Source: Comamonas thiooxydans
GTDB lineage: Bacteria > Pseudomonadota > Gammaproteobacteria > Burkholderiales > Burkholderiaceae_C
Assembly: GCF_002157685.2 (NCBI RefSeq)
Contig: NZ_AP026738.1
Coordinates: 2,046,001 to 2,110,000 of the forward strand
Reading direction: 5' to 3'
Length of the DNA: 64,000 nucleotides
A program made the position numbers and the translations under genes. The notes beneath the pieces are model-generated. The model had not been told where the DNA came from. It ran no database searches and worked only from the letters and a program-made list of their open reading frames with translations. This document shows, piece after piece, positions 8,201-18,224 of this stretch (positions are counted from its first letter, which is position 1; every line of letters begins with the position of its first letter).

Positions 8201-8752
8201 ATGAAAAATCCAAACACCACCGCACGCAGCAAATTCCTCAGCCTGGTGCTGAGACACAGTCCCGGGACCATAGGCCTCAAGCTCGACGAGGCGGGCTGGG
8301 CCTGGACCGATGAGCTGCTGGCTTGCCTGGCACGTTCCGGTCGACCCACCAGTCTGATGGATTTGCAGACCATGGTGGCTGACAACAACAAGCAACGCTA
8401 TTCCTTCAGTGCGGATGGCAAGCGCATACGCGCCAATCAGGGCCACTCCATCAAGGTCGAACTGGGCCTTGAAGCCAGCAGTCCTCCGGCAGTGCTCTAC
8501 CACGGCACAGCCACGCGTTTTCTGGACGCGATTTTTCATGAGGGCCTGAACCGGCAGTCACGCCACCATGTCCACTTGTCCGAAAGCCAGGCAGTGGCTG
8601 CTCAGGTCGGTAGTCGTCACGGCAAGCTGGCCTTGCTGCAGGTGGACGCCGCGCGTATGCAGGGCGAGGGCCATGTGTTCTATCGCTCCGACAACGGTGT
8701 GTGGCTGACCGATGTCGTCCCGGCCCGGTATCTGCTGAAGCTGCCGTCATGA
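8201..8752 (+). CDS. kptA: RNA 2'-phosphotransferase, Tpt1/KptA family
   Basis: The protein is 183 residues from the ATG at 8201, the usual KptA length; an in-frame GTG at 8138 would add a low-complexity leader. The N-terminal half has SKFLSLVLRHSPGTIGLKLD (conserved Arg-His pair in LVLRH) and the C-terminal half has YHGTATRF and the HHVHLS motif of the NAD+-binding ART fold. Tpt1/KptA moves a 2'-phosphate from RNA to NAD+, giving ADP-ribose 1'',2''-cyclic phosphate and nicotinamide. Bacterial substrates are poorly known. It is the first gene of a four-gene operon and its stop overlaps the next start (ATGA). Confidence 0.92.
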   Translation: MKNPNTTARSKFLSLVLRHSPGTIGLKLDEAGWAWTDELLACLARSGRPTSLMDLQTMVADNNKQRYSFSADGKRIRANQGHSIKVELGLEASSPPAVLYHGTATRFLDAIFHEGLNRQSRHHVHLSESQAVAAQVGSRHGKLALLQVDAARMQGEGHVFYRSDNGVWLTDVVPARYLLKLPS

Positions 8753-9372
8753 AAGTTTCAAAAATCATAGCCCTCGATGCAGATGGCGTGCTGCTGGACT
8801 ACAACCTCGCCTATGCCTCAGCCTGGGAGCGGGTATTTGGCGAGCGGCCTGTATTGAGGCAACCTGACGCCTACTGGGCCATGGAGCGATGGGGTGTCGC
8901 CAACTTGCAGGGCGAGGCTCTGAACCGTTTTCGCGCCAGTTTTGATGCGCAGTTCTGGTCCGGTATACCGGCGATTGCAGGTGCGCTCCAGGCTTGCGAG
9001 CAATTGTGCGCTGCGGGGTATGAACTGGTCTGTGTGTCGGCGATCCAGCCGCAGTTCGCCGAGGCCCGGCAGACCAATCTGCGGCGGCTGGGTTTTCCGA
9101 TCTCGCGTGTGATCGCCACCAGCGGCCGTGCCGATCCGGGTCCCAGCCCCAAGGCGCAAGCCCTGGCGCAGTTGAGACCTCTGGCATTTGTCGATGACTT
9201 TCTGCCGTATTTCGACGGCGTGGATGCCCGGATTCATAAGGCGCTGGTGCTGCGCGAGCAAGGCGGGTCACCCAATACGGGGCCGGGTCTGCAGGCTATT
9301 GACTCCACTCACGCCACTTTGGCGGACTTTTCCCGCTGGTGGCTGAACCAATATCAAGAAGAACAGACATGA
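8749..9372 (+). CDS. HAD-superfamily hydrolase
   Basis: The 207-residue protein has HAD motif I, DADGV, at residues 10-14, a motif II serine in CVSAIQ, the motif III lysine in SPKAQAL and motif IV in FVDDF. A small alpha-helical cap lies between motifs I and II. These are phosphatases acting through a phospho-aspartate. Its start overlaps the kptA stop, and its stop overlaps the NADAR start, so translation is coupled. In this company the substrate may be a phosphorylated ADP-ribose species made after the KptA reaction; this is inference. Confidence 0.85.
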   Translation: MKVSKIIALDADGVLLDYNLAYASAWERVFGERPVLRQPDAYWAMERWGVANLQGEALNRFRASFDAQFWSGIPAIAGALQACEQLCAAGYELVCVSAIQPQFAEARQTNLRRLGFPISRVIATSGRADPGPSPKAQALAQLRPLAFVDDFLPYFDGVDARIHKALVLREQGGSPNTGPGLQAIDSTHATLADFSRWWLNQYQEEQT

Positions 9373-9938
9373 ACCGAGATTACGAAATTCGATCCGTTGC
9401 CGATCTGGTGGCTCAGCTTGACCAGGGCTACCGTCCCAAATACCTTTGTTTCTGGGGCCATCAGGCCGAAAGGAATGGCTCGGTGGGCAAAGGCTGCCTG
9501 AGCCAGTGGTTTTCTGCTCCATTCACCGTCGAGGGGGATCGCTTTGCCACGGCAGAGCATTTCATGATGGCAGCCAAGGCGCGGCTGTTCGGGGATGAAG
9601 AGGCGCGCGCTCAGGTGCTGGCTGCGCCGTCTCCGGCCAGTGCCAAGCAGATAGGGCGCAGCGTGCGCAATTTTGACGAGGCACGCTGGAAGGCGGAGTG
9701 CTTCGACATCGTGGTGAGCGCCAATGTCGCCAAATTTTCCCAGAACCCGGCCATGGGAGAGTTTCTGCTGAGAACCGGCGAGCGTGTACTGGTCGAGGCC
9801 AGTCCGCGCGACCGCATCTGGGGCATCGGCATGGGCGCGGCCAATCCCGACGCCGAGCAGCCGCGCAAATGGCGCGGACAGAACCTGCTGGGTTTCGCGC
9901 TGATGGCCGCGCGTGCGCAGCTGAGGGGCGGACAATGA
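9369..9938 (+). CDS. NADAR (YbiA-like) family protein
   Basis: A 189-residue NADAR protein. FWGHQ, the LSQWF / FSAPF segment, the TAEHFMMAAKARLF helix and the C-terminal IWGIGMGAANP and WRGQNLLGFALM motifs match the family, which includes E. coli YbiA and the N-glycosidase part of riboflavin-pathway proteins. Family members cleave N-glycosidic bonds, of riboflavin intermediates or of ADP-ribosylated guanine in nucleic acid. The second activity would fit an ADP-ribose module. Start and stop both overlap neighbours by ATGA. Confidence 0.88.
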   Translation: MNRDYEIRSVADLVAQLDQGYRPKYLCFWGHQAERNGSVGKGCLSQWFSAPFTVEGDRFATAEHFMMAAKARLFGDEEARAQVLAAPSPASAKQIGRSVRNFDEARWKAECFDIVVSANVAKFSQNPAMGEFLLRTGERVLVEASPRDRIWGIGMGAANPDAEQPRKWRGQNLLGFALMAARAQLRGGQ

Positions 9939-10846
9939 ACACGCTGGACCATTTTGAAGGCGCTCTGCTGGGCCTGGCCTGCGGCGATGCCGTGGGCACG
10001 ACGCTGGAGTTTCGGACGCGCGGCAGCTTTGCGCCGCTGACCGACATGGTGGGGGACGGGCCGTTTTCACTGAGGGCCGGACAATGGACGGATGACACGT
10101 CCATGGCTTTGTGCCTGGCCGAGAGCCTGGTCGTCAAGGAAGGTTGCGACCCCGGGGACCAGATGACGCGCTACGCCAACTGGTATCAGTGGGGTTACTG
10201 GAGCTCCACCGGACAATGCTTTGATATCGGCATGGCAACACGCGAGGCGATACAGCAATACCTGCGTACCGGCAATGCGCTGGCGGGAAGTGAAGCTGCG
10301 CGCAGCGCCGGCAATGGGTCGCTGATGCGGCTGGCGCCGGTGGCCATGGCGTATGCCCATGATGAACAGAGAGTGCAGGAGATGGCGGCGCTGAGCTCTC
10401 GCACCACCCATGCGGCTGCGGAGTGTCTGGATGCCTGCCGTCTGTTTGCCGTGGCATTGAGCCGCGCCCTGCTGGGTGCCAACAAGGCGCAGGTGCTGGA
10501 TCTGGCCGGTCTGCCGTTTGGCAGCCCGCGCATCGCCGAGATTGCGCGAGGCGGCTGGCGCAGCAAAAGCCGTGAGCAGATCCAGAGCTCGGGCTATGTG
10601 GTGCACAGTCTGGAAGCTGCTTTGTGGTGTTTCGACCGACACGAGAGCCTTGAAGCCGCCGTGCTGGAGGCGGCCAATCTGGGCGACGATGCCGACACCA
10701 CGGCGGCCATTGCCGGCCAGATTGCGGGTGCCTTCTGGGGCCGCAGCGGCATCCCTGCGCACTGGCTGGAAAGACTGCATCAGCAGGCCGAGATTCGCGC
10801 GCTGGCGCAGTCCGTTCATGCGCTGAGTCAGGTGCTGGCTGGCTAA
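9935..10846 (+). CDS. ADP-ribosylglycohydrolase (DraG family)
   Basis: The 303-residue protein has GALLGLACGDAVG at the N-terminus, the metal-binding WTDDTSMAL motif near residue 50 and the C-terminal NLGDDADTTAAIAGQIAGA motif, which complete the dinuclear Mg site of DraG/ARH3-like hydrolases. These remove ADP-ribose from arginine, serine or small molecules. It is the last gene of the four-gene operon opposite nrtR, coupled by an ATGA overlap. No DraT-like transferase is near, so the source of the ADP-ribose is unclear. KptA is the only NAD+-consuming transferase in the cluster. Confidence 0.92.
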   Translation: MNTLDHFEGALLGLACGDAVGTTLEFRTRGSFAPLTDMVGDGPFSLRAGQWTDDTSMALCLAESLVVKEGCDPGDQMTRYANWYQWGYWSSTGQCFDIGMATREAIQQYLRTGNALAGSEAARSAGNGSLMRLAPVAMAYAHDEQRVQEMAALSSRTTHAAAECLDACRLFAVALSRALLGANKAQVLDLAGLPFGSPRIAEIARGGWRSKSREQIQSSGYVVHSLEAALWCFDRHESLEAAVLEAANLGDDADTTAAIAGQIAGAFWGRSGIPAHWLERLHQQAEIRALAQSVHALSQVLAG

Positions 10847-11321
10847 AGGCTCCTGGCGGCAAATGCTGCGGCGCCTTGTTGATGCATCTGGATCGCGAGA
10901 TTCCGCGAACAGGCCCATGCCGCCTCGGCGGAGATCGCGAAAGCGGCTCGGGGTCTGCGCGCTCTGGGGCTGCTGCCTGTCTCGTGCAGGAGGGTGAAAA
11001 AGCTTGTCCTGCAGCCAGGAAAATCCGCTGCGGCAGACGCCGTCGCCGTCAACGGGGCACAATCAAAGCGCTGACGGAGCGGCGGCGCGCAAGCGAAGTC
11101 GCCAGGTTCAGCAGCCCTATCGTCAGCAACCGGAGTCTGTGCTCAGTGCCAGCAGACCCGAGCCAGATACAGCTCTGCAGCCTTCCCGCCATGGAGATCC
11201 ACTCCAGGGACTGCCTCTCGGTTGCACATTGACGTGGTATGCAAGGTTTGCCGACACGCAGCAGGCTCCGGTCTGGCGTAGGCTTGCATGCCACAGCCTT
11301 CCGCTTCATCAAGGAGAAAGC
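10847..11321. other. 475-bp gap without a convincing gene
   Basis: Short open frames exist on both strands here but none has a ribosome site or recognisable content. No clear intrinsic terminator follows the ADP-ribosylglycohydrolase gene. The right-hand end must carry the promoter of the binding-protein gene at 11322. Confidence 0.5.
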
Positions 11322-12509
11322 ATGTCCATGACTGATCGCTCGGCCCAGAGCCGCCGTGTTCGCACCTCGTCTGCCCTGAGCCTGGCGCTGGTCGCCTTGA
11401 CCCTGTCGTCCGCTTACGCGGCGGATGCGGAAAAGCCTCTGGTGGTGCGCATTGCCCATGGCGGCCCGGTCTCGGGTCCCATCGCAGCCCTGGGCAAGGA
11501 TGAGGAAAATGGCGTGCGCATGGCGATTGACGAGCTCAACGCCCGCAAGCTGCAGTTGGGCGGCCGTCCCGTGCACTGGAAGCTGGAGGCCGGCGACGAT
11601 GTGGGCGACCCCGGTCAGGCCACGGCGCTGGCACGCCGCTTCTGCGACAAGAAGGTGGCGGCCGTGGTGGGGCATCTTCAGTCGGGCACGACCTTGCCGG
11701 CGGCCAAGATCTACAACGACTGCGGCATTCCCAATATCACCCCTGCTGCCACCAATCCCGCGATTACCGAGGCTGGCTATGACGACACCTTCCGCGTCAT
11801 CGCCAATGACCGGGCCATGGTCAATGCCTTGCTGGACTATGCCGTCAAGCACCAGGGCGTCAAACGCATCGCGATCGTGGACGATCGCACGGCCTATGGA
11901 CAGGGCATCGTCAAGCTGTTTGAAGCCGCAGCGGCCGAGCGCGATGTGCAGATCGTCGACAAGCAGTACACCAGCGACAAGGCCACGCAGTTCTCGTCCA
12001 TCCTCACCGCCATCAAAGGCCGCAAACCCGATGCGATCTTCTTTGGCGGGCTCGATGCACAGGCCGGACTGATGCTGCGCCAGATGTCGCAGCTGGCCAT
12101 GAATCAGGTGAAGTTTCTGGGCGGCGATGCGCAATGTTCGGAGCGCCTGCCCGCCATGGCCGACAAGGTGCCGGCGCTCAAGAACGTGGTTTGCGTGATG
12201 AGCGGCAGCTCCCTGGGCAATATGCCCGGCGGCCTGCTCTGGAAGCAGAAATACGACCAGCATTTTCCCGGCCAGTATCAGGTCTACAGCCCTTACGCTT
12301 ATGACGCGACCATGGTGCTGGCCAAGGCCATGCTGAGCGCCGATTCAGCCCAGGCCGAGGCCTATCTGCCCCGCTTGCGCCAGATTCGCTACGAGGGGGT
12401 GACGGGCACGATTGCCTTTGATTCGCAGGGTGAGTTGCAGAATCCTCGCGTCACGCTCTACGGCTATGACTCCGGCGAGCGCAAGGAGCTGGTGATCAGC
12501 GGCCATTGA
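11322..12509 (+). CDS. Branched-chain amino acid ABC transporter substrate-binding protein (LivK-like)
   Basis: A 395-residue periplasmic binding protein of the LivJ/LivK fold (Peripla_BP_6). An Arg-rich n-region, a hydrophobic core and an SAYAADA cleavage region form a signal peptide of about 35 residues. Family features include the HGGPVSGPIAALGKD start, GHLQSGTTLPAA, the ITPAATNP motif and DDRTAYGQG. It transports an amino acid or amide-like ligand to an ABC permease. No permease or ATPase genes are adjacent, so it is an orphan that may feed a transporter elsewhere. The start is set by AAGGAG eight bases upstream; a much longer open frame exists upstream but lacks signals. Confidence 0.88.
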   Translation: MSMTDRSAQSRRVRTSSALSLALVALTLSSAYAADAEKPLVVRIAHGGPVSGPIAALGKDEENGVRMAIDELNARKLQLGGRPVHWKLEAGDDVGDPGQATALARRFCDKKVAAVVGHLQSGTTLPAAKIYNDCGIPNITPAATNPAITEAGYDDTFRVIANDRAMVNALLDYAVKHQGVKRIAIVDDRTAYGQGIVKLFEAAAAERDVQIVDKQYTSDKATQFSSILTAIKGRKPDAIFFGGLDAQAGLMLRQMSQLAMNQVKFLGGDAQCSERLPAMADKVPALKNVVCVMSGSSLGNMPGGLLWKQKYDQHFPGQYQVYSPYAYDATMVLAKAMLSADSAQAEAYLPRLRQIRYEGVTGTIAFDSQGELQNPRVTLYGYDSGERKELVISGH

Positions 12510-13961
<1,452 letters not shown>

Positions 13962-14000
13962 CCCGATCGGCCAGACCGGCGGAGCAAGAATCTGAACTAG

Positions 14001-14077
14001 GACTTACGCAAACAAGAATGCAACAAGGGCTCGCTTTCTGAGGCAGTCGTCCTGTCTGAACCTGTTTTGCGTAAGTC
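14001..14077. repeat. Dispersed palindromic element, family 1, copy A
   Basis: A 77-bp element beginning GACTTACGCAAAC and ending with the exact inverse TTTGCGTAAGTC. It is intergenic, between tadA and the S66 carboxypeptidase gene. Related copies lie at 21334-21409 and 27007-27081. Confidence 0.75.
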
Positions 14078-14149
14078 GTATGAACTTCTGAATCTGCGGA
14101 TTCACCCACTTTTCACGGAGCATGCGGCCGATGGCCGCATGAAAAGGCT

Positions 14150-15304
14150 TTGGCAACCTCGCGCAAATCCCCGGCATCCACTACAACGCCCCAGCACCAA
14201 GATCCGCTGCACCATGCCCACTCGCACGGGCAGGAGCCAGCCCAGCAGGCACATGTGCATGACGAGCACTGCAGCCACGAGCACGGCCACCACGATCATC
14301 ACGACCATGTGCACAGCGCCGATGGCAGCTGCTGCGGCCATGATCACAGCCATGGCGGCAAGCATGTCTATATCTATTCTCCCTCGGGGGCGGTGCGCGA
14401 CAAGGCGGCTTTCAAGCGCGGCATCAAGCAGCTGGAGGCCCTGGGTCACGAGGTGGAGGTCGACACCGATGCGCTGGCCAGCAGCCAGCGCTTTGCGGGT
14501 GACGACGCCACCCGTCTGGCGGCCATCCATCGCGCCGCCGCCAGCGGAGCCGATGTGGCGCTGATTTCTCGCGGCGGCTACGGTCTCACGCGCATCCTGC
14601 CGGGCATCAAGTACAAGACCGTGGCCAAGGCGATTGCGGGCGGCACCAAGTTTGTCGGCCTCAGCGACTTCACGGCCTTTCAGCTGGCCATGCTGGCACA
14701 GACCGGTTCGGTCACCTGGGCCGGCCCCGCGCTCAACGCCGACTTCGGTGTGGACAGCAAAAAGACTGGCGAGCCCGTGGACGACATCATGCTGGACTGC
14801 TTCGAGGACCTGCTCAGCGGCCAGGGTGAGGGCGCGGGCTGGCAGATGCCCAGGATTGGCGAGCTGCCCAATGGCAAGCCGCAGCTCAAGGACTTCTATG
14901 TTCCCGGCGGAGCCACCTTGTGGGGCGGCAATCTGGCGGTGCTGGTGTCCCTGCTGGGCACGCCTTACTTTCCGCAAGTCGATGGCGGCATTCTGTTCCT
15001 CGAAGACGTGGGCGAGCACCCGTACAAGATCGAGCGCATGCTGACGCAGCTGCTGCTGGCGGGCGTGCTGCAAAACCAAAAAGCCATCGTCTTCGGCCAG
15101 TTCACCGAATTCAAGCTCACCACGCATGACAAGGGCTTCAAGCTGCAGACCGTTGTCGACTGGCTGCGCATGCAGCTCAAGCGCCCCGTGCTCCAAGGCC
15201 TGCCCTTCGGCCATGTGCCCACCAAGGTGCTGCTGCCCGTGGGGGCGCAGGTGTCGCTGTCCGTGGAAGGGCGGGATGCGCTGATCTATTGGGGACATGT
15301 CTGA
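14150..15304 (+). CDS. S66-family LD-carboxypeptidase with His-rich N-terminal extension
   Basis: The catalytic core resembles LdcA/MccF serine carboxypeptidases: SRGGYGLTRILPG, the nucleophile serine in FVGLSDFTAF, glutamate in FLEDVGE and histidine in GLPFGHVPTK. Such enzymes release the terminal D-alanine from muropeptide tetrapeptides in the cytosol during cell-wall recycling. The first 70 residues are an unusual histidine-rich stretch with HGHHDHHDHVH and CCGHDHSHGG, likely to bind a transition metal. No in-frame ATG exists; TTG at 14150 is the first plausible start, with a weak ribosome site very close to it, so the true N-terminus is uncertain. The plus-strand frame is open from 14084. 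Confidence 0.82.
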   Translation: MATSRKSPASTTTPQHQDPLHHAHSHGQEPAQQAHVHDEHCSHEHGHHDHHDHVHSADGSCCGHDHSHGGKHVYIYSPSGAVRDKAAFKRGIKQLEALGHEVEVDTDALASSQRFAGDDATRLAAIHRAAASGADVALISRGGYGLTRILPGIKYKTVAKAIAGGTKFVGLSDFTAFQLAMLAQTGSVTWAGPALNADFGVDSKKTGEPVDDIMLDCFEDLLSGQGEGAGWQMPRIGELPNGKPQLKDFYVPGGATLWGGNLAVLVSLLGTPYFPQVDGGILFLEDVGEHPYKIERMLTQLLLAGVLQNQKAIVFGQFTEFKLTTHDKGFKLQTVVDWLRMQLKRPVLQGLPFGHVPTKVLLPVGAQVSLSVEGRDALIYWGHV

Positions 15305-15380
15305 TGCCAGACTGCCGCTGAGGCTGCTGGGGCGTGGCCAGCACGGCCTGCGCCTTGTGTAGCGCCTTAGTTATATCTGT

Positions 15381-15415
15381 TTTGATAGCTGCCAACGCAG
15401 GCTATATATAGGCTG
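15381..15415 (+). repeat. AT-rich dispersed repeat, family 2, copy
   Basis: TTTGATAGCTGCCAACGC followed by GCTATATATAGG. This pattern recurs in degenerate form at 24072, 26436 (inverted), 27878 (inverted), 41324 and 59590, always between genes. Here it also supplies the AT-rich leader of the triple-HTH gene. Confidence 0.55.
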
Positions 15416-15460
15416 AATGTCGATTTGGCTTGTATTCTGAAAATCTGGAAGGACGCACGC

Positions 15461-15919
15461 ATGGGCAAGGCTGCACTGCAGTGGACCGAGGAAATGCTGG
15501 CCTGCCTGGGCCAGGAAAAGGACTCGGTGCTGGCCGAGCGCTGGGGCACATCGGCCAAGACGGTCAACCTCAAGCGCAATGCGCTGGGCATTCCGGCCTA
15601 CGGGCATTTCCAGTGGACGCAGCCAGCGCTGGCTCTGCTGGGCCGGGAAGCGGACGCCGAGGTGGCAAGGCAGCTGGGCATCAGCAAGGCCAGCGTGGTG
15701 GCCAAGCGCACCGAGCTCGGTATTGCCTCGGTGACAGGAGCGGCTTCCAGCAGCGCTTTTGACTGGTGCGACGAGGCTGTGGCCCTGCTGGGGACGGCCT
15801 CCGATGCGCGGATCGCAGAGCAACTAGGTCTGAGCCGTCTGACGGTTTACAACGCGCGCGTCGCCAGGGGGATTGCTGCTGCAGGCCGGGGGGCAGCGGG
15901 CAAGAGCCGCGAATCATGA
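15461..15919 (+). CDS. Small protein with three tandem helix-turn-helix repeats
   Basis: The 152-residue protein is almost wholly three repeats of about 40 residues. Each starts with Trp plus three residues, then a helix ending in LLG or CLG, an acidic spacer, a recognition-type helix and a final GI: WTEEMLACLG...AERWGTSAKTV, WTQPALALLG...ARQLGISKASV and WCDEAVALLG...AEQLGLSRLTV. The units look like homeodomain-type or sigma-region-4-type HTHs, so DNA binding is likely. I do not recognise the family. A GGAAGG site precedes the ATG at 15461. The stop overlaps the start of the next membrane-protein gene by ATGA, so the two are translated together. Confidence 0.78.
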   Translation: MGKAALQWTEEMLACLGQEKDSVLAERWGTSAKTVNLKRNALGIPAYGHFQWTQPALALLGREADAEVARQLGISKASVVAKRTELGIASVTGAASSSAFDWCDEAVALLGTASDARIAEQLGLSRLTVYNARVARGIAAAGRGAAGKSRES

Positions 15920-17715
15920 ACCGTGCTGGCGCGCCAGTGACCGAGCTTGGGTCGACCCGGCCGCGAACTCTGCTGCGCGCGGTACTGCTGGGCTGGCTGT
16001 GGCTGGCGGCACTGGCCGGCTTTTCCCATCTGCTGACGCGCCTGCCGCCCTGGGGCTGGCTGCTCGCGGTCCTGCTGCTGGTGTTGCTGCCGGCCTGGGG
16101 ACATTGGCTGCTCTTGATGCTGCGCAAAAAGCTGCTGCGCTTGCAGTTCGCGCCGCAGGGGCATATCGGCCGCTGGCTTGGCGGCGGCTGGTGGCCGGCC
16201 TGCAAGGCATTGGCACTGGCCTTGCTGCTGTGCACCAGCTCACTCTGGCAGGCCTGGTTTCTGGCGCCCTGGGAATGGGCGCTGCTGGCGCTGGCACCCT
16301 TGCTCCATGTCTTGCTGGCCTGTGGCATGCAGGCCGGACTGAAGCGAGAGTTTTCATCGCCGGCCTTTGCCTGGGCCTGGACCCAGCGCGCTGCCACCTG
16401 GCTGCTGCTGGTGCTTGTGGGTAGCGGCTGGCTCTGTGCCATGGTCAGCCAGCAGGATCTGGGGCGGGCGCTGGCCTCTGGCATGGAGCCCGAGGCATTG
16501 AATCATGCGTTGGCCCAGATTCACGCAGCGCCCTCTGGGCTGGTGCGCTGGGGGCTGGATGCCCTGATGGCCGTGCAGCTGGCCAGTGGCGCCATGGCCG
16601 ATTTGCCCCAGTTGCCCGTGCTGCGCCTATTACTGTTAGCGCTGTTTGGTCCGGTAGGCGTGCTGCTATGCCTGGGGCGAGCCATGCAGGGGGCATCGAC
16701 TTCCTCGGCCCTGCTGCTGCAGGCCAGGCCTTCGGGGACTGTGCGCAATGCCGCGCCTTCGCCGGCCGCGCCTTTGCTGGCCCTGGTTGCCGTGCTGGTG
16801 CTGGGCATTCTGGTGCAGACCACGGCCGTCCTTGACGGTCTGGCCCGTGCGCAGGAGAGCCCGCTGGCGCTCAGGCGTATGCCCGAGTGCGAGCGCATCG
16901 GGCAGCAGCTCTACCGCCTCGGCACGCTGGAGGCTACACATCAGCAGGTCCTGCAACTGCTGGGCCGGGCCCAGGCCGGGCAGGCTCTGTGCCAGAGCAT
17001 CCCGGAGATGAACCAGCAGCTGGATGCGGCCGTCGAGCGCTATCTGGACTGGTATTTCAGCCTGGGTGCGGAGTGGGGGCGTATCCTCAGTCTGCTCACG
17101 GGCGATGTGAGCCAGTTTCTGCAGAACAAGCTCAGCGAAACCCTGGGAGCCACGCCAGGGCTGGAGGGCTGGGTGCAGACTCTGCAAAAGCAGGCGCTGA
17201 GCAGCGGCGCTGCTCTGGTCGAGGGCCAGCAGCGCATCGAGGAAACCCTGGCGCGCCATCATCTGGCCTTGAGTCCCGAGCAATGTCTGGTGCGTTCCGA
17301 GGTTGCCAGCCTGCCTGCGCTGGAGTTGCTGGGTGATGCACGCCAGCGTCTGACGGCCAGCGCTCTGGTGGGCACGGGGGGCGGTGCTTTTGCCGCTGCC
17401 GTCGCGGGCAAAGCCATGGCCAAGGCTTCGATGAAGGCCGCTAGCAAGGTGCTGGCTAAGGCCGCTGCCAAGCAGGGGCTGGGCAAGGCCGGGGCAGCGG
17501 TAGCGGGTGCTGCCGTGGGCTCCGTCGTTCCCGGTGTCGGCACGGCCGTGGGGGCAGTGGCGGGAGCAGTTGCCGGTGTGGTGCTGGGCGTGGGGATTGA
17601 CTGGGCGGCACTTTATGCCGAAGAGCTGCTGACACGCGATGCCATGCGCGCCGATCTGCGTGCCGCGCTGGGCGAGCAGCTGCGGAGCCTGAGCCGGGCC
17701 ATGGGCTGTCCCTAG
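15916..17715 (+). CDS. Polytopic membrane protein with C-terminal glycine-zipper region, unknown function
   Basis: A 599-residue protein I cannot place in a family. The first 300 residues hold about seven to eight hydrophobic segments rich in Leu and Trp. A further hydrophobic helix, LLALVAVLVLGILVQTTAVL, precedes a 150-residue soluble, probably extracytoplasmic region. Residues about 490-570 are Ala/Gly/Lys-rich, with GKAGAAVAGAAVGSVVPG and GAVAGAVAGVVLGVGIDW, typical of glycine zippers that insert into membranes. It is translationally coupled to the upstream triple-HTH protein. Possible roles include a membrane sensor or pore-like effector; nothing in the sequence decides. Confidence 0.75.
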   Translation: MNRAGAPVTELGSTRPRTLLRAVLLGWLWLAALAGFSHLLTRLPPWGWLLAVLLLVLLPAWGHWLLLMLRKKLLRLQFAPQGHIGRWLGGGWWPACKALALALLLCTSSLWQAWFLAPWEWALLALAPLLHVLLACGMQAGLKREFSSPAFAWAWTQRAATWLLLVLVGSGWLCAMVSQQDLGRALASGMEPEALNHALAQIHAAPSGLVRWGLDALMAVQLASGAMADLPQLPVLRLLLLALFGPVGVLLCLGRAMQGASTSSALLLQARPSGTVRNAAPSPAAPLLALVAVLVLGILVQTTAVLDGLARAQESPLALRRMPECERIGQQLYRLGTLEATHQQVLQLLGRAQAGQALCQSIPEMNQQLDAAVERYLDWYFSLGAEWGRILSLLTGDVSQFLQNKLSETLGATPGLEGWVQTLQKQALSSGAALVEGQQRIEETLARHHLALSPEQCLVRSEVASLPALELLGDARQRLTASALVGTGGGAFAAAVAGKAMAKASMKAASKVLAKAAAKQGLGKAGAAVAGAAVGSVVPGVGTAVGAVAGAVAGVVLGVGIDWAALYAEELLTRDAMRADLRAALGEQLRSLSRAMGCP

Positions 17716-17837
17716 TCGACCTCGCAGTCGACACGATGCTGCGCCAGGAGCCGCGAAAACCTGTGCTGCGGGTGCTGTCTAGGGCTGCATTCCAGCGAGC
17801 GCAGGCGTACAGTGAAGTTTCGCTGCAGGAGTTGCAT

Positions 17838-18203
17838 ATGCTCAATTACTCCCTCATGAAACCCGAAGGCATCTTGCTGCTGGAGCCCCATGGGCCCCTG
17901 ACCGAGCAGGATTTCGACGGCGTCAGCCAGGACGTGGACGATTTTCTGGCCGAACATCCCAAACTGCATGGGGTGATGATCCAGTCCAAGGACTTTCCCG
18001 GCTGGCAAAACTGGGCCGGCTTCAGCGCCCATATGGGCTTTGTCCGAGACCATCGCCATCAGGTGGAGCAGATCGCTCTGGTGACCGACAGTCATCTGGC
18101 GGGCATGGCCGAGTTCGTCGGCAGGCATCTCACGCATGCCGAGGTCAGGCATTTCCCCTTTACCGAAGATGCCATGGCCATGCAGTGGCTACATGCGGCC
18201 TGA
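17838..18203 (+). CDS. SpoIIAA-like (STAS/SEC14-fold) protein
   Basis: A 121-residue single-domain protein resembling the SpoIIAA-like family (formerly DUF3478). It shows the MLNYSLMKPEGILLLEPHGPLTEQDF beta-hairpin opening, a central KDFPGW motif and the terminal FPFTEDAMAMQWL helix. Family members bind small hydrophobic ligands or act in stress responses, with no firm role. The ATG at 17838 has a CAGGAG site seven bases upstream. It stands 122 bases after the membrane-protein gene and converges with EF-G. Confidence 0.78.
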   Translation: MLNYSLMKPEGILLLEPHGPLTEQDFDGVSQDVDDFLAEHPKLHGVMIQSKDFPGWQNWAGFSAHMGFVRDHRHQVEQIALVTDSHLAGMAEFVGRHLTHAEVRHFPFTEDAMAMQWLHAA

Positions 18204-18224
18204 GTCGTCTGTCTGAGCCAGCCC

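Noticed and set aside
10843..11232. Overlapping short open frames on both strands in the gap before the LivK-like gene
   Set aside because: No ribosome site and no protein-like pattern; Arg/Ala/Ser-rich content is typical of non-coding GC-rich DNA.
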